Below, piece after piece: positions 9,526 through 22,255 of a stretch of DNA of 32,664 bases. Source of the DNA: Sphacelaria rigidula (Eukaryota; Phaeophyceae; Sphacelariales); contig CAXNAA020000038.1 of NCBI GenBank assembly GCA_964200075.2, forward strand, positions 1-32,664, written 5' to 3'. Numbering within the stretch: position 1 is the first letter of the stretch; every line of letters starts with the position of its first letter. A program made the translations under genes and the position numbers. The notes beneath the pieces were generated by a model that made no database searches, was not told the DNA's origin, and was given only the letters and a program-made list of their open reading frames with translations.

Positions 9526-12500
9526 TTACAAAATCAAGCTATACTGCCCGCTACACTCGCCGGCCAGATCCCGTTTCTTGTTGGTATTTTCTGGACACAA
9601 TCGTTTGAAGCCCGGAGGGTGGTGGCTCCTGGCAGGTAGGGATATGGCCCCTGCGTTGGTATCCCTGCGAAACAATATTTCGATGACAACGAGGCACGAT
9701 ATCGATGAAGTGTCGAGTTGCGGCAAACAAAACAAAAAAATGAATGTTGAATTTCCAGCGTGGGCAACCTCTGCGAATCGATTATTTGTTACCAAACACT
9801 ACGGGAAAACGCAGGTTCAAGGTACAAACTCTGTTCCCTGCGAGCTGCAACGCAAGTTGGGGGAAAGCCGGGACCAGAAAAAATGGGGTCAGTTGCCTAC
9901 TTGTATCTCGGTTTTTGCCACTCACGGGAGAGACGACTGCTCAGCATCAGATTTTGACTGGGTGGTGCTCTTTCCACGTTGCGATCGGTCATGTTCCCGT
10001 AGACTGCCGGTCCCGCGTGCACTCGCTTCCATGGAAGCGTGTATCCTATCGTCATTTTCGACATTAGAAGTCCCGATACGCGGAGCCTCCTCCCCGACTT
10101 CGCTCAACTCGTGTTTTTCGCCAATGGTCGTAGTTTGTCCTTCGCAAATATCCGCATTTTGGAGACTGTGGCCAAGCTCGATAGCATCTGTAGACATGCC
10201 AACAATAGTCGGTCGATCATGAACCCGTCCTGTCTCTCCGATCATCTTTTCTCGCAAATCGCCGACGTCCTTGGCGTGGTAAACACGTCGCTCTGCCTTG
10301 CAGCCACTGGGCTCATTTGCACTACCAACAGGAGCGATCGCAGGATCTACTGTGGTACAATGCGACGGATTTCCGCCGGGAATGTCGAAGGAGGATCCAT
10401 CCCACGCCATGTGAAACTCGTCCATCGTCTCCATTGTATCCATAGTATCTCCTCCGACGGAAACGCTCGGTGAAGAATCCTCGGCGACCGGGTTGTGTGG
10501 CCTGGAGTCGTTGTGCAGGATATTCTCGTCCGCGGATGCCTTCACTGTACCGTCGACTGGCGGCGACTTTCGTATTTCGTTGCTTGTTCGGCCGCTACCG
10601 AAGCATTCATCTTCCGTACTATGTGCTTTTTTCGCACCTTGTAGGAAACGATCACTATCCAGCTCAATGATATTGCTCCTCAACGCCTCGTCCATCAGAA
10701 TCTCCTTGTCTTCCAAGACTTGCTCCGTGGCGTCATCTGAGGGCTCCTCTCCAGCACACTTGGTTTCATCTTCTCCTACGGAGGAGGCCGCTTGCTGCCG
10801 TCGTGTTTCATTGTTGCTGCCCCCTTTCCAAAACCAACTACTGATCTTCGAGAGCACCCCATTGGTAGTGTCATGTAAACATGCGGACGATCCACAGCTA
10901 CTTGCACTTCCTCTCTGCGAACCTGACTGACTTCCCGCACCCGATCCATAATCTTCGGCATTTCCCTCTCCTCCCCTGACATCCACCGCTACTCCTTCCA
11001 TGATACTATCCTCCACGTCCCGTTGATCAGCCAACCTAGCCCGCGGATGAGTTTTCGTCAAACCTTCGAGCGCCCGAAGCATCTGTCTACCGGCGTCTGG
11101 CCCCGCGGCACGAGACGCCAGCTCAATCAGCGATAATGTGGCCTCGACATGGTCATAGTCAATCACTTCAGGTGTCGGAACAGTGCCCTCGGATGCCGAG
11201 CGCGCATCTCGATTCGCTCCCGGTTTATACGCACGTCGAGGTTTGGGAGAAACGGTGTGCCCCCGTGCCCGGGCAAGCGCACCTCGAGCATCTTCCGCTG
11301 CACGCAAGACTATACCTTCCCGCGTAAAGGAATCGATTTCCCCTCGAAGTTTAACGAGGATGTTATCATACAGGCCTTGTATTCCGTCGACACTGTGTGG
11401 TCGCTGTGAAATTGGCGGAATTGTTTCACCATTCGATGGCTGTTGCGGCGCTGTCATTTTTTCGTTTCTCAGCATTATCCTTGAGGACAATACGTTAGCC
11501 TCCTCCTTTGTTTCCGTTCCGCTGTCCGGACATGCACCCTGGATCTGGCCGGTGACACCTTGTTGACGAAACCGCACTTCATCGCTCCCAGCAGCAGGAT
11601 GCGCTCCGACGGATAAACATGGAGTGTCGACAGATACTATCATGCAGCGCTTACTGTCATCGCCAGGTCCGTTCATTTCGTCTCCCCTGTCCACAACCCA
11701 GGCCCCTTGTGACAATGGAGTGTATCGCAAGCGATCCTGGAAGAACCGTACATCAATGCCTTCCGATTGCCCAGGTGCTGCCTTGTCACCGACACCACTC
11801 AGCGCACAGTCGATTTCGCCGGACTTGCGACGTCTCATACGCGAATCCACTTCTTTCCAAGTATCGACGGGTTGCGTAGCATCCTTTACCGCGTTCCCTC
11901 GACGTCCCCCTGTAGGTTTAACATTACAACTCTGCTCTGATCTCTTCGCTTTTCCTGCCGTACTATGTCTGAAGCTCTTCGTCGGCTTCATGAAGCTTTT
12001 GCGCTGCGATTGGTGCACCGTATCCGTTTTATCCCACAATTCAGAACCATCCTCAAATTCCTCTCGAAATTGCCGCATCCATCCCGCCTCGAAATCGGGG
12101 CTATCACCAGGCGCTCTAACTGGCATTGATTTTCCTCCGGACCCATAAAAAAAGCTCTGGTTCACCAAAAGCCCTCCCGCAGTTTCTCGACTTGGTGACT
12201 GTGCCCACGGTGAAGGGCGGTGCGTCTGATTTGAATCCGGCGTGTTTTGAGGCGAACGTGGTGTTGAAGGGGCGGTTTCCATCTCGGCTCGACCCGCATC
12301 ACCTTCGATTGTGTTGGCGACGCCGAGCTTGCTAAGTGGCCGCTTCATGTTAGTTCTCCAGGGGCGGGAGGTATGTCGCACGGAATTCGTCCCAAGTCGA
12401 CGAGACAAGTTCCAGAACATGGATGATTGTTGATGTTGTTGTTGTTGTTGGATCATCTGACAGCCACACCAGGTGGACACGGCTAATGACGGTTCTGGTC

Positions 12501-13107
12501 CCGAAGTCGCGTCCGGAACAACGGATATGCTCGAATTTCTGCGTATTTCTGACACTGCCTTCAACATTTTCGCAGTATCTGACCCCCAGGTATTATTATT
12601 CTTGGGAGCATTTGACGAACACTTCCTGTTCATCATAAGGGGTTCGGCTGTCCACGACCTCAATGCTTGCCAACGTGCCAGCGTGGCAGGGTCATTCGTT
12701 CCGCCAGGCATGCGTCGATGCGATGTGCTCGACCGCATACGCCCCTCTGCGTTCGACACTTTGTCTTGGTCACCTCCCGCATCACTCGCAAACGCTGCGC
12801 TACCCTCTCCTGGCGATACAGCAGTTTCGGTGGGCACCTTCTCATTAGTACCCGTATCACCGTCGATAAGGTGGGTCGCAAAGTTGTTGGTGGATCTGTC
12901 TGCGGCTTCCTTGATGCTGCGTGCTACTTCGTCTCGCTCTGCTGCGTCCTCGAGGTTTTTCTCCCAGGTAGCCCAGTCTTCTAGCATGGCAATTATTGCG
13001 GCATTGCTCTGGTCTTTGATGTGTACACTCGACCCGCCCAACCTGTGATGGAAAATGGTGATGTTCGGGCGCTGGATTCTCTGTACTGCGCAGGGACATT
13101 GGTACAT
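9526..13107 (-). CDS. Large, mostly disordered protein, probably spliced; function unknown
   Basis: An uninterrupted frame of 1061 codons starts with ATG at 13107. Its stop (9924-9922) lies inside a CCC/GTGAGT splice donor (GT at 9925-9924), so the coding exon probably ends at 9926 in phase 2. An acceptor TTTCGCAG (AG at 9666-9665) in matching phase would add 45 residues and end at 9526; another acceptor at 9771 is also phase-compatible and open, so the tail is ambiguous. The N-terminus (residues 10-70) looks folded, with a hydrophobic stretch followed by a charged helix (MLEDWATWEKNLEDAAERDE). A Gln run is at 220-227 and a Gly/Ser-rich tract is near 740-760. The rest is polar and acidic, with no recognised domain, no signal peptide and no membrane segment. 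An acceptor just upstream of the frame (CGCAG near 13092) means an earlier exon may exist. Confidence 0.65.
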
Positions 13108-13990
13108 TCAAACCTATGCACCAAGTTCGGCTTCGGCATGAATAGCTCGAAACTACCCGATTCTCAGAAAAGGAGTAATTCAGTGCTATCTGTTGGCTAA
13201 GCAACACAAACGGGAAAGCTCGCAACTAGTACAGCGGAGTAAAAGGTGCTCGTAGATCACTTGGAAGCACCGATTATATCAGCGTTGACTCAATCGACAC
13301 CTTCTGACGGTTGGATCGTGTTTCGAAGTTAGGTGCAGTCACTCGATCTCGGATTTTTTTCACACCATGTCCAACAGTGGAGAGCGACTATGTCGTGGGT
13401 ACACAAACTCGACTTCACGGTCGACAGGGCAAAGGGGCCGCTGAGCCCCTCTCGAGATTAAAAAAAAAGGCAAGCACCGCAAAAAGAAGAGGGGGCACTG
13501 TAACAAAAGAAAAAAGTTTAAATCTCCAGTGTTGGCCTTCTTCCTGTGTGACCCTGGCTGATGCGCCCACATGTCGTACACCGAAATGTGTAGACTGGCT
13601 TCCAGAATAGATGGGACGCAACACAACATATACATGCGTCGTGTAACCTTGAGGTCACAGAGCACTCCTGGCGACGTTGAAGGAAATATTCGTAAACTTG
13701 CCTCTTGGTGCCGACGGTGGCCTAGGCTGTACATACTCTTACCAACTCCACGGAAATGAATCTACGCAAGGAAATCCGAGGGTGTCCGTCCGGTCTTAAG
13801 CGAAGGCGCAGACCGTGCGGCAATCGGCAGGCTGCTTCAGATCATACCGATGGGCTTGTTCGGCAAAAATGGCCCCTGACCAGGGACGCCCGGAGGGCCG
13901 CCGGAGGCGAGCTTACGGGGGTATAAGCACACCTTCATCATGAAATCATTTGAAAACATGAAGAAGTAAAATTCGACCTAGAACATTTCC
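13108..13990. other. No supported gene
   Basis: This is the upstream flank of the large minus-strand gene. Only short overlapping frames are present (99-124 codons at 13311-13734), without recognisable domains. An A-run of eight is at about 13461-13468. Confidence 0.4.
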
Positions 13991-14503
13991 TCGCCTGAGA
14001 CCGTTTCTGACGATTGGTTTGGGGGAAGAGGGGAGGAGCGGATTTTTCAGTTTGGGGATACTTGTTCCAGTCTTGGACCCCCGAATAGGAATATCGCCAT
14101 CAAACGTCTTGAACACTTTGCGTCGCTCCACCGAAAGGAGTCTAGCCCACGTTTACGATCCGCCTGGCTCCGAGGTTTCGATAATGGCCTCTCAACAAAA
14201 ATCCAGCTGGACATGAAAACATGTGAGCACGATGTGGAAGATCGAAAATCGCTACAGAAAACGGTAGGTACCGCACATTCTCTTGTCCAGTCGGTTCTGT
14301 TCAGAGACCATTCTCGAAACCTCGGAGTCAGATGGATCAGAAAAGTGCGCTAGACTCCTCTCGGTGGGGTGATGCAAAATGTCGAAGACATGCGATGGCG
14401 GTATTCCCTGTTTGGGAGCCAAAGACAGAATCAAGTATCCCAAAAACGAAAAATCCGCCCCCACCAAACAAACAATCGTAAGAAATGATCTGAGATGGCG
14501 AGA
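13991..14503. repeat. Inverted repeat with 67-bp spacer
   Basis: The left arm (13991-14215) and the reverse complement of the right arm (14283-14503) align along almost their full length, roughly three quarters identical with a few indels. Shared blocks include GCGGATTTTTC, GGGATACTTG, GAGGAGTCTAGC (AAGGAGTCTAGC in the left arm) and CTCCGAGGTTTCGA. Read outward-in, both arms encode similar peptides (see findings). The spacer is 14216-14282. Confidence 0.8.
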
Positions 14504-17285
14504 AAAAACGGACCCAATTGTTTTCGTCACCTTCGGCGATTTGGATCGTTCTGCACGTTTTTCCCTTGCGGCGAAAATTATGCACTGCAAAGTTGCTTGG
14601 TGCGGCAAGCCGTGTATGCCACATTGCAAAACACTACGGTGCAAAGCGTGAGCTTTGTTCTCATTTTCACTCCGCCTAGTGGGGAGCTGCAGGAATGCAA
14701 CACCTATCTGAAGCTCTGGCGTTCATCCATGCAACGTACACGTGTCCTAGAATATAGTCGGATACGTACTCGTAAGCACAATCAACCCTGGTACGCCGTG
14801 CATCTGGACACCTCACAGGCAAAGCGTCTCTACTGCGATCATAACCCATGGGCCCTGCAGGTTGTATCGCGCCGAGTATTGTCGTCGGTTGAATCTTTGC
14901 CGTCAATAGATTGTCTACCTGTGCAGAATCCACGAACTGTGCTGCAACATACATCACACGCTGAACGAGAGTGCCTTTGCAGATTGCGAAACGCTGAGAA
15001 ACAAAGCAGAGAACTGAAGAGGAAACGAAAAATGGGTGTGGACTAGGGTGCGGGTCGGAGACGAACGCTGCACGATACTTGCTCCGTGGTAGCTACGACA
15101 GTACGACTGGGGTGCGGTTCTACTGCAGTAGCAGAAAAGGATCCAGGAAAATTCCATATCTCTACTTCATGCGGCGAAAAATAGCACAGAGTAGACGACC
15201 TTTAGATATGGTATTTATTCAATCGGCATTGTTTCACAGAGGATTCGTCACCTTAACTAAAGAGTTCAAAGGTCGGTCGGCATTGGAAGAAGGTCGTCCG
15301 CAGGACATATTTCCCAACTTTGTGTTGTCGGAGCGATACAGAGTAAAACCCTGTTCATCGAGGGGGTGTTATTGACCTCATGTGGGCGAAGAACATGGCT
15401 TTTCGTTTGTAGCTACATAAATATATATCGATAAGACGGAAAACCTGGAGCCATGGAATTGTTCATTATAACCGTCCGGATCGGTTCGGTCGAGGGAAAT
15501 ATCGAAAAGCGAGAACCTGGGGATGTACACTTGTAGGACCCACAAAGACCGGTGATCCCATATCCCGTTCAAAATTGGTCGTAGATGATACGTTTTTTTC
15601 GAAACCTGTGTCGGGCACTCAAATCTCGATTCCGAAGGTTTGGGAACAAACAGAAGCCGTGACGAGTCGTGGTAACCGGAAAACCTGAACAATCGCTTTC
15701 AATCGAAAGTGCGAAGTTTCAAGTTTGATGTCTGTACTACAACATCACAAATTAAAAACATTTTAAAGCGAGTGACGCTTCGCTTACCCTACAGCAGAAT
15801 ATAGTACCGTGAGAGTCAAACACAGAGAGGTGTGCGTGATCAACCTCTCGATCTCCCTTACATTTCTCGGCAGATCGTTTGAGAATTGGCTCCCACATCT
15901 TCCTTCCGGGGCACATTCCTCTCCGTGTTGTTATCCCTGTTGTTGCAACTCCTGTTGCCACTAGAGGGCGCTCCTGCTTCCCCATCTCGCTGGAGCTCGC
16001 CACCGTCAGCGGTGATTACTACTCCACCAGCAATAACATTTGTCGGCGGGCTTCGGTTGTTGGTGGTGCTACGTTCTGCGTCGGACACAGGGCCGCCCGC
16101 TGGCATCCCAGATATCCCTCCCTGCTAATGAGACCCAAGCACCGGAAAAGACCTGGCTCAGGACGCTGCAGGTCGTATGTGCAGGTCAAGCCACACTAGT
16201 TCACTCTTTTTAGCGATCGGATGCGGCAGCATAATATATTTCGAACGATGCAGCGGCTGGCACTAGCGTAGCCCACCTCACGGTTTTTCATTCACGACTG
16301 ATGACTCGTGCAAGAGAAAGAATGCTATGATCCGTCTCCAGAAAGAAATGCAGTACGCAGCAGAGAGAGTATTCCGAGAAACAGGATCCTAGGGATTGAA
16401 CCCTCAATTGGCTTGGTTAATCGTCAGCCTAGTTCTTCTAGTAGCATATGTAAACGTCGCGTTCTGCTAGTGCGTCCTGCTCGCTGTACCATACTTTTTG
16501 GTTTAAGGTGCAGCCCATGCTGAGGTCGGTTCAAGTGCGGACTCTTCACAGGGAGGACGTTACGCCGCAAAACGCGGTGGAATACGCCGATATGACGTAG
16601 TATTACACCCATTGTCATCAGTGTCCAAGCTGTTAGAGGAACACTGTATGGCGGCGAAGGTGATCAACAGTCTTCTGTTGACCGGTGAGGTGCACGGATA
16701 TTTTTTTGATCCTGCGAGGCATGACTTGTTTTTATTTCCTAGATACGATCTGCCTGGTGGACGCAGTGCAGGATTGACTCAGGCGTAAATGATGTGTTGC
16801 CCCACTCACTGGCCGCGGTGTGTGCTTTTTTTGCGTCATCAACAGCGATAAGTTCATCACTCTGACCGAGAACTACTGAGCTGTCCCAACACAGTGCACA
16901 GCAGCAGCAGTAGCAGCGGTAGCGGCGATGAATTCCTGTCTTGCTTGCCGCAGCTCCGCGGCTGATTTGGTGTCACGTGCTTTCTCACCCCCTGGAAACG
17001 CAAGCACCGAATGGGGTCAACACAATCAATGAAGCACGCACCTGCACAAAATCTAATATGCAGTTATGGATATCTCTGCAGTCTTCCAAGGCCCCTGTCT
17101 CCGTTTTGTCCATCATGAGGTATTTGCGGTACAACTCGCTAGAATTGAGTTCCTGCCAACCCGAAAGCCATTTCCGTTCTCGCCCTCAGAAACACGATCG
17201 TGGTGTTGGGTCTGGTTTAGTGTCACGGTTTATACCACCCCTCCAAAAACAAGGCACGGTGGAGTCAACAGAGTCGATGAAGCAG
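14504..17285. other. Gene-poor region
   Basis: The longest frame (14495-15046 plus, 183 codons) overlaps the inverted repeat at its start, ends in a basic tail (SRELKRKRKMGVD) and has no recognised domain. The minus frame 15378-15692 (104 codons) is likewise unrecognised. A frame at 15886 has a hydrophobic, signal-peptide-like start but begins with TTG. A short CAG/CGG-type run is at about 16894-16926. Confidence 0.35.
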
Positions 17286-17562
17286 ACATTACTGTACTGA
17301 TGTAGTGTCCTGCACTGTATTACCCTAGGGTACCAAGGTACGACACCGTACTCGAAGGACTATCGCCTGCCTGCTCTTCGGCTTCATGCACGAGTACGCA
17401 GTACCACATTCATACAGAAAATGACCGTCTGTGTATAGAACCGTTCCACAAATTTGTGATACTGTACTGTCTGTACCATAAAACGGTCACCCCGATTTTT
17501 AGTCCTCGAATTTGACTCCCCTCGTTTTTTTTCAAAATCGGGGTCCCGAAAAAATCGAGGTT
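17286..17562 (-). repeat. Dispersed repeat, copy 1, with foldback
   Basis: The reverse complement of this segment aligns with 25453-25690. Shared blocks include GAAGCCGAAGA, CAGGCA, GTCGTACC and TGGTACCCT, plus TTGTGG and GGTCNNTTTCTG. One end is a foldback at 17484-17548: CCCCGATTTT pairs with AAAATCGGGG, flanked by CGG/CCG. It may be a non-autonomous element. No protein is encoded. Confidence 0.6.
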
Positions 17563-19497
17563 TATTGCCATAAAAGTGGGTCTTACGTCTACATTCAGGG
17601 CGTGTCTTCGCACTTTTTTGCGGTCGTTTTTTTTTGCCGATCTGATAGGTCCCCCGCATTCATGTTTCTAGAAGTCTAAGACACAGGCCTGCGGACAGCA
17701 GGTGTGACTTATCTAACCCGGACGATAGTTGTGTTTAGGTGGTAGTTTCTCACTCGGTGAAAGGGTACGGAGTGTGCGGAGCCGCAACGTGGACTTGAAC
17801 CGGACGGACTTTGCAAGGCAGGGCTTGGGTTGGAACTCAGTGTGGCCGGGTTGGGGGGCTCCGGACGGGAAGCTTCACAGACGGGATTATGACGAGCCCA
17901 GACTGGGGATTGGAGGATGACATTCCCAGAGTGACAGGCCCAGGAAGACGGTCCGGGTTGACTAGCCCGGAGTTGTTAGTGAGCGGGTCGGGTCATATAG
18001 AGGTCATAATACCCCCCCAGCTACAGCAGTGTTAACGCGCGACTCCGCTGAACCTAAATAGAGAGTGGGATTTCAACCTCTAGGGACAAGACCTGACGAG
18101 TTTAGTAACATCTAATCCACTAATGTGGCATGAGGCGTTCCACGAGATGTTGTGGAGATATGCGCACATCGGATGACACTTACAACGGAGGAGCAAACAT
18201 ATAAATATTTGTAGTCAGTTTGACAACGAAGCTGCAGGGTTTTGACAGATGTATTGGCGGACATACGGGTATGTGGGGCAGAACGATTTTTGCCCAAACA
18301 TGGAAACTTGTGACAGACGTGTGACTGCTGAAAAATAATTTACTGAAGTGTGGTGAAAGACGGGACTTAAAACCATGACGGTTTCAACTTTGGCCGAAGA
18401 CATCAAAATTTTCCACCACTACTTGGAGCATGGTTGTAGTAACTTGACAAATGACTAGACGTGACTGTGACGAGATACGACGAAGATTTGTACAAATGAC
18501 GGGTACATGCAATGATGTGCGCAAAAATAATGTTCGCCGGGGTCTTCATCCATCAGCATAGTACATCGAATTTTCCCTGTAATTGATCCATTAGTGAACG
18601 TGGACATTTCTGAAATTTCCTCCATGTGTCATTCCAACAACCTGGGGTCCTAATCCAGCAGGTGTGTAATGTCAACACTTCGGACTCGTCAAGAATTGTC
18701 AGAGATTTCATTTCGTTTTGACGAAAGTGGACACGAGTCGAGTGCGGGTGATGTTTCAAAATTGCTGGGTTTACCAACACTCAAATGACAACCATGACGG
18801 ACGACACTCAACATTTTTTTTATTAGTGAAGGTGACATCAAGTGGTTACGGACTATACGAGCACACAACATGGCAACCGGATGGGGCCCTAATCCATCAG
18901 TGGTGTGGTGTTGGTGTACGTTTTCCAATTATATGCTCATCTTCGACAACGAAGAGTGTAGTTGACAATGCCCAAAAGAAACAGTATTTAATTCGCTGAA
19001 CTGACGAGTATAAGCAAGAAGCGCTTGGCTTCGTCGATACCGTCGAAGACGTTTCCGGTGAGTGACCAGTCCAGGGAACCAAACTGGGGTAGCTCAACAC
19101 GGAAGAACAGTGAGCCACTGTTTACGGGGACGTGATCATGTTGAACCAGCATAAACGGTGCCAACATGGCAATTCAATACATATCGTAAAAGAGTGCACA
19201 AATCTGTACGAGAGACAGTGTGACGCACGCAATTATGATGGACACAACAAAAGCATCCTGCGGACGATGACATAAAAGCAAACAAGAGATGCGGGATAAA
19301 GTGTGCATAACTATGCTTATTGATGTAATCAGTTTCGAGTGATGTGTAAAGCACTCGGAGACGTGAGTGGGCCTTTTCCAAATTTTCAAATATGAAAACA
19401 AAATTGGACACAAAGGTAGACTGACGAAATGCCATCTCGAGAACAAGACGTGATAGCAATTGCACAGATCGACTACACTGAAATACATCCTCGTATC
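17563..19497. other. No supported gene; may include a decayed LTR
   Basis: Downstream of the retroelement on its own strand. I find no recognisable domain. Three related phrases (GGGGTCTTCATCCATCAG at 18539, GGGGTCCTAATCCAGCAG at 18644, GGGGCCCTAATCCATCAG at 18882) hint at an old internal duplication. The 3' long terminal repeat, if present, should lie here, but I could not match it to an upstream partner. Confidence 0.35.
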
Positions 19498-19916
19498 ACC
19501 CCCCCCCCCCCCTGCTAGATCACCAGGAAAGAGACTCAAAAGACACATTTGAAACGCGACAGCTAACGAAGGCGGTCGGCTCGAGAGGTACAGATCGCAT
19601 ACATGAGGACGTATGTACACACTCAAGTCCAACTGTAGGGCGCCGTATATCACCCCAGTTGACGTACACACACAAGTGAAGAAGCATGTTCACTTGAGGT
19701 TCGGACACAAGAACCAAGACGAGGTGCAGAATACACCGGTACACCTATGGCGAACGACGCGTGCCGACAACTAGCATGTACACACGGCACCAAAACGTGA
19801 CGAAACCACGAACTTGCCAAAAACATAAAAGGTGTACGGACATAGCTATTGGTAGTCCCCACGGAGTTGCTACTTTTTGCTGTTCAACAATGCGGGGAAC
19901 ATCGAAGGCTCACGAA

Positions 19917-20401
19917 TCATTCGATAAAGTGATGACCCGATAAGATTCCACCATCTCCCGACACTGGAGAACCTCTCAATGATGCTTCCAGATGCCAATC
20001 GCTGGTGCACGACCTTTCAACATGGTACTTGAAGTTGTTCGAAGACGCACTGCCAACGCCTCGCTCATGACCATCGATGGCATCGACCATATAGGGACCC
20101 TGCTTGGCAACAGCAGGGGAACCTTCGAGGGCTGGGACTGGTGACGGATGCACTTAAAACAAAATGTCGTCCCGGGCTGCAAAATCGGGGACAGACAAGT
20201 TGAGGGTGAAAGGTACATTTTCAATCTTCCGACGAAAACGGTGATATGACTTATATCGCCGTCTTTACTGACGCAAGATATGACTGGGGACAACTCTGCA
20301 CGGACCGTACATGAACCGCGCCACGGGCTGATTAGTTTGGGATTTGGACCATCAGTCGCCGTGCAGGGACGGTGGAGCAGTACTTGCTCTCCCATGTTCA
20401 A
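19917..20401 (-). pseudogene. Integrase C-terminus: GPY/F and chromodomain-like tail
   Basis: The frame from 20401 has MGEQVLLHRP, KLISPWRGSCTVRAELSPVI and VGRLKMYLSP, the GPY/F domain pattern. A second frame (20153-19917) carries YMVDAIDGHERG, NNFKYHV and SDWHLEASL, matching the order of a chromodomain (strand, KYxV, then WxxxxxL). This places the element among chromoviruses. A frameshift separates the two parts. Confidence 0.7.
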
Positions 20402-20514
20402 GTGGGAAATGACACATTAGCTTTGACGGATGCTTGTGAATCAGCTCGCTCTTTACGATTACGTCGGGCTAACTTGTACACAAGTTGTAACCGCTCGACC
20501 GCTCGACGGTCTGC

Positions 20515-21311
20515 CTAGAATACTCCGACGATGACTGTGGAGCCGATGTTGACGGGACACCGAGAATGACATCTACTGTAACACTGCAGGGCAGCCAAAC
20601 ATGACGAAGTGGGGCGTTTCTTGCAGCGTAGTAAAGTAGGCAGTATTATATGCGAATTGGCAGAAGGGCAAAAAATCAACCCAAATGCGACATGCAATAT
20701 CGTTGTACATAGCGAGCATGTTGTAGACGGTACTGTGAACACGCTCAGGGACGGAGTTGCCTTGGGGACGATAGGCAGGTGAGAGTTTTTTGTACCCAAA
20801 GACAGTTTGAAGTTATTTGACAAGTTGATCTTCAAACTCTTTGGTTGGTCTGAACGTGACGGTCCTGATGGACTGAAGACAGAAATAACATGTGTGACTA
20901 GCTGAAGGGTCACGATAGTCGCGAGCTTGTCAGGCTCCGTTATTAAAATGACAAACCGAGTTAAGTGGTCAATGATGGACAAAATGTACCGGTTACCCCG
21001 AGACAGGGTTTGATACTCGACTAAGTCCACTGCTACACGCTGAAAGACGCAAGTGACTTCTCGGTGTCCCGTGGGGAGCTGAGGTATGCGGCGAGACATT
21101 TTACGGTGTTGACAAGACTGACAATGGTCGATATGCTGTTGCACATCGGAATGGATAAAGAGCCACCAGTACCGGTCTCTAATGCTATCAAAAATGCTTT
21201 GAAGGAGAGGTGACCGCCTGACGCGGGTAAATCATGACACGCATGAATGACTAACGAGCAAAGTACGATGGGTACTACCAGCTGATCACGGGAATCCGAT
21301 CGCTTTCGCAA
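20515..21311 (-). pseudogene. Retroelement integrase, broken
   Basis: The HHCC zinc domain is split. The histidines are in one frame (LVIHACHDLPASGGHLS, around 21250-21210) and the cysteines in the next (HIDHCQSCQHRK, around 21130). The core's first aspartate is in VAVDLVEY, followed by GNRYILSIIDHLTRFVI. Around 20835-20875 a third frame reads IRTVTFRPTKEFEDQL, where the second catalytic Asp is gone. Around 20710-20780 the same frame reads PAYRPQGNSVPERVHST, with the glutamate kept. At least two frameshifts interrupt the gene. Confidence 0.85.
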
Positions 21312-21568
21312 ATTACCCGGTAGGTATTACCCGAAAAGCCGCCCTTCAAGAAGGAAGAAATGACTCATCGTGTACTTGTTTTCATAACGTGGGAGTGGAC
21401 TAGACTCTGGTTTACGCAGGTACGCAAAATATTGACTGTACTCTGCTTCCTGTTGGGCGGTAAACGGGTCGGGATCAACAAGGGGGAACACTGACACAGC
21501 ACTCGCAATCACTCTCTACGGGAGCGATATTGTCCAAGTTGTGAGCTGAGACCTCAAAACTCACGGGG

Positions 21569-22087
21569 TCACGGCGAATGATACGGTTGATCGTCAGGGA
21601 CATTCCGATATATTGTCGCAAGGCGAGGTTTCGAGACAACATCCTCGCCGTGAGTACCGCCAAGCAAACGTGACATCGCGTCGTGCACGACATTTAATTC
21701 ACCCGGGACATGCTTTACTGTAAAATCAAAGCTTTGCAGTTGAATCGACCAATGGGTCAGCATGTTGCTGGTGTCCTGCATCCGATGAAAATGACAGAGC
21801 GCTTGATGATCCGTGTCGACTGTAAAATGTCTTCCCCACAAGAACGAACGGAAATGCATGAGCGTCGAGACTACGCCGCAACATTCTTTGTTGGGTGGGC
21901 TAGTGTGAGGCTGAGAATTGGAAAAAATATCTACTAACGTACGCGATAATACTGACATCATCGAGGAATTTAGAGTTCGGGGTGGTGTCACCCAGAAGAG
22001 CACCCAGAGCAACCTCTGAGGCGTCTCTGTGCACTGCGAACTCTTTCGTGAATCTGGCAATTTCAAGGCTGGTGCACTGGTCAACAT
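21569..22087 (-). pseudogene. Retroelement RNase H
   Basis: The frame starts LTSAPALKLPDSRKS and contains GRHFTVDTDHQALCHFHRMQ, LTHWSIQLQSFDFTVKHVPG and NVVHDAMSRLLGG. These are the conserved blocks of gypsy RNase H (TDHxAL, then the PGxxNxVxDAxSR end). The first catalytic aspartate (normally in a TDAS box) reads QCTETP, so it is missing. This is the longest intact stretch of the element. Confidence 0.85.
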
Positions 22088-22255
22088 ACGTTTGATGGGG
22101 TCAAAAGCTGCAGACTATTCAGAGCCCCGAGCTTCCAAGAAGTTATGTTTCTTTTCACAACCTTTTTTTGTGAGAGCGACGAGGGGACCAGTGATTCCGG
22201 CGTAACCTTTGATGAAACGCCTGACAAAAGTCATCATGCCCAAGACTGCCAGAAG

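Noticed and set aside
9578-10222. 214-codon plus-strand frame
   Set aside because: Antisense to the large minus-strand gene and without recognisable motifs.
15886-16128. 80-codon frame with a signal-peptide-like start
   Set aside because: It begins with TTG, not ATG, and the rest is Pro/Ser-rich low complexity with no domain.
16385-16440. B-box-like GGTTCAATCCC on the minus strand
   Set aside because: Only two clean stem pairs beside the loop and no A box upstream, so not called a tRNA.
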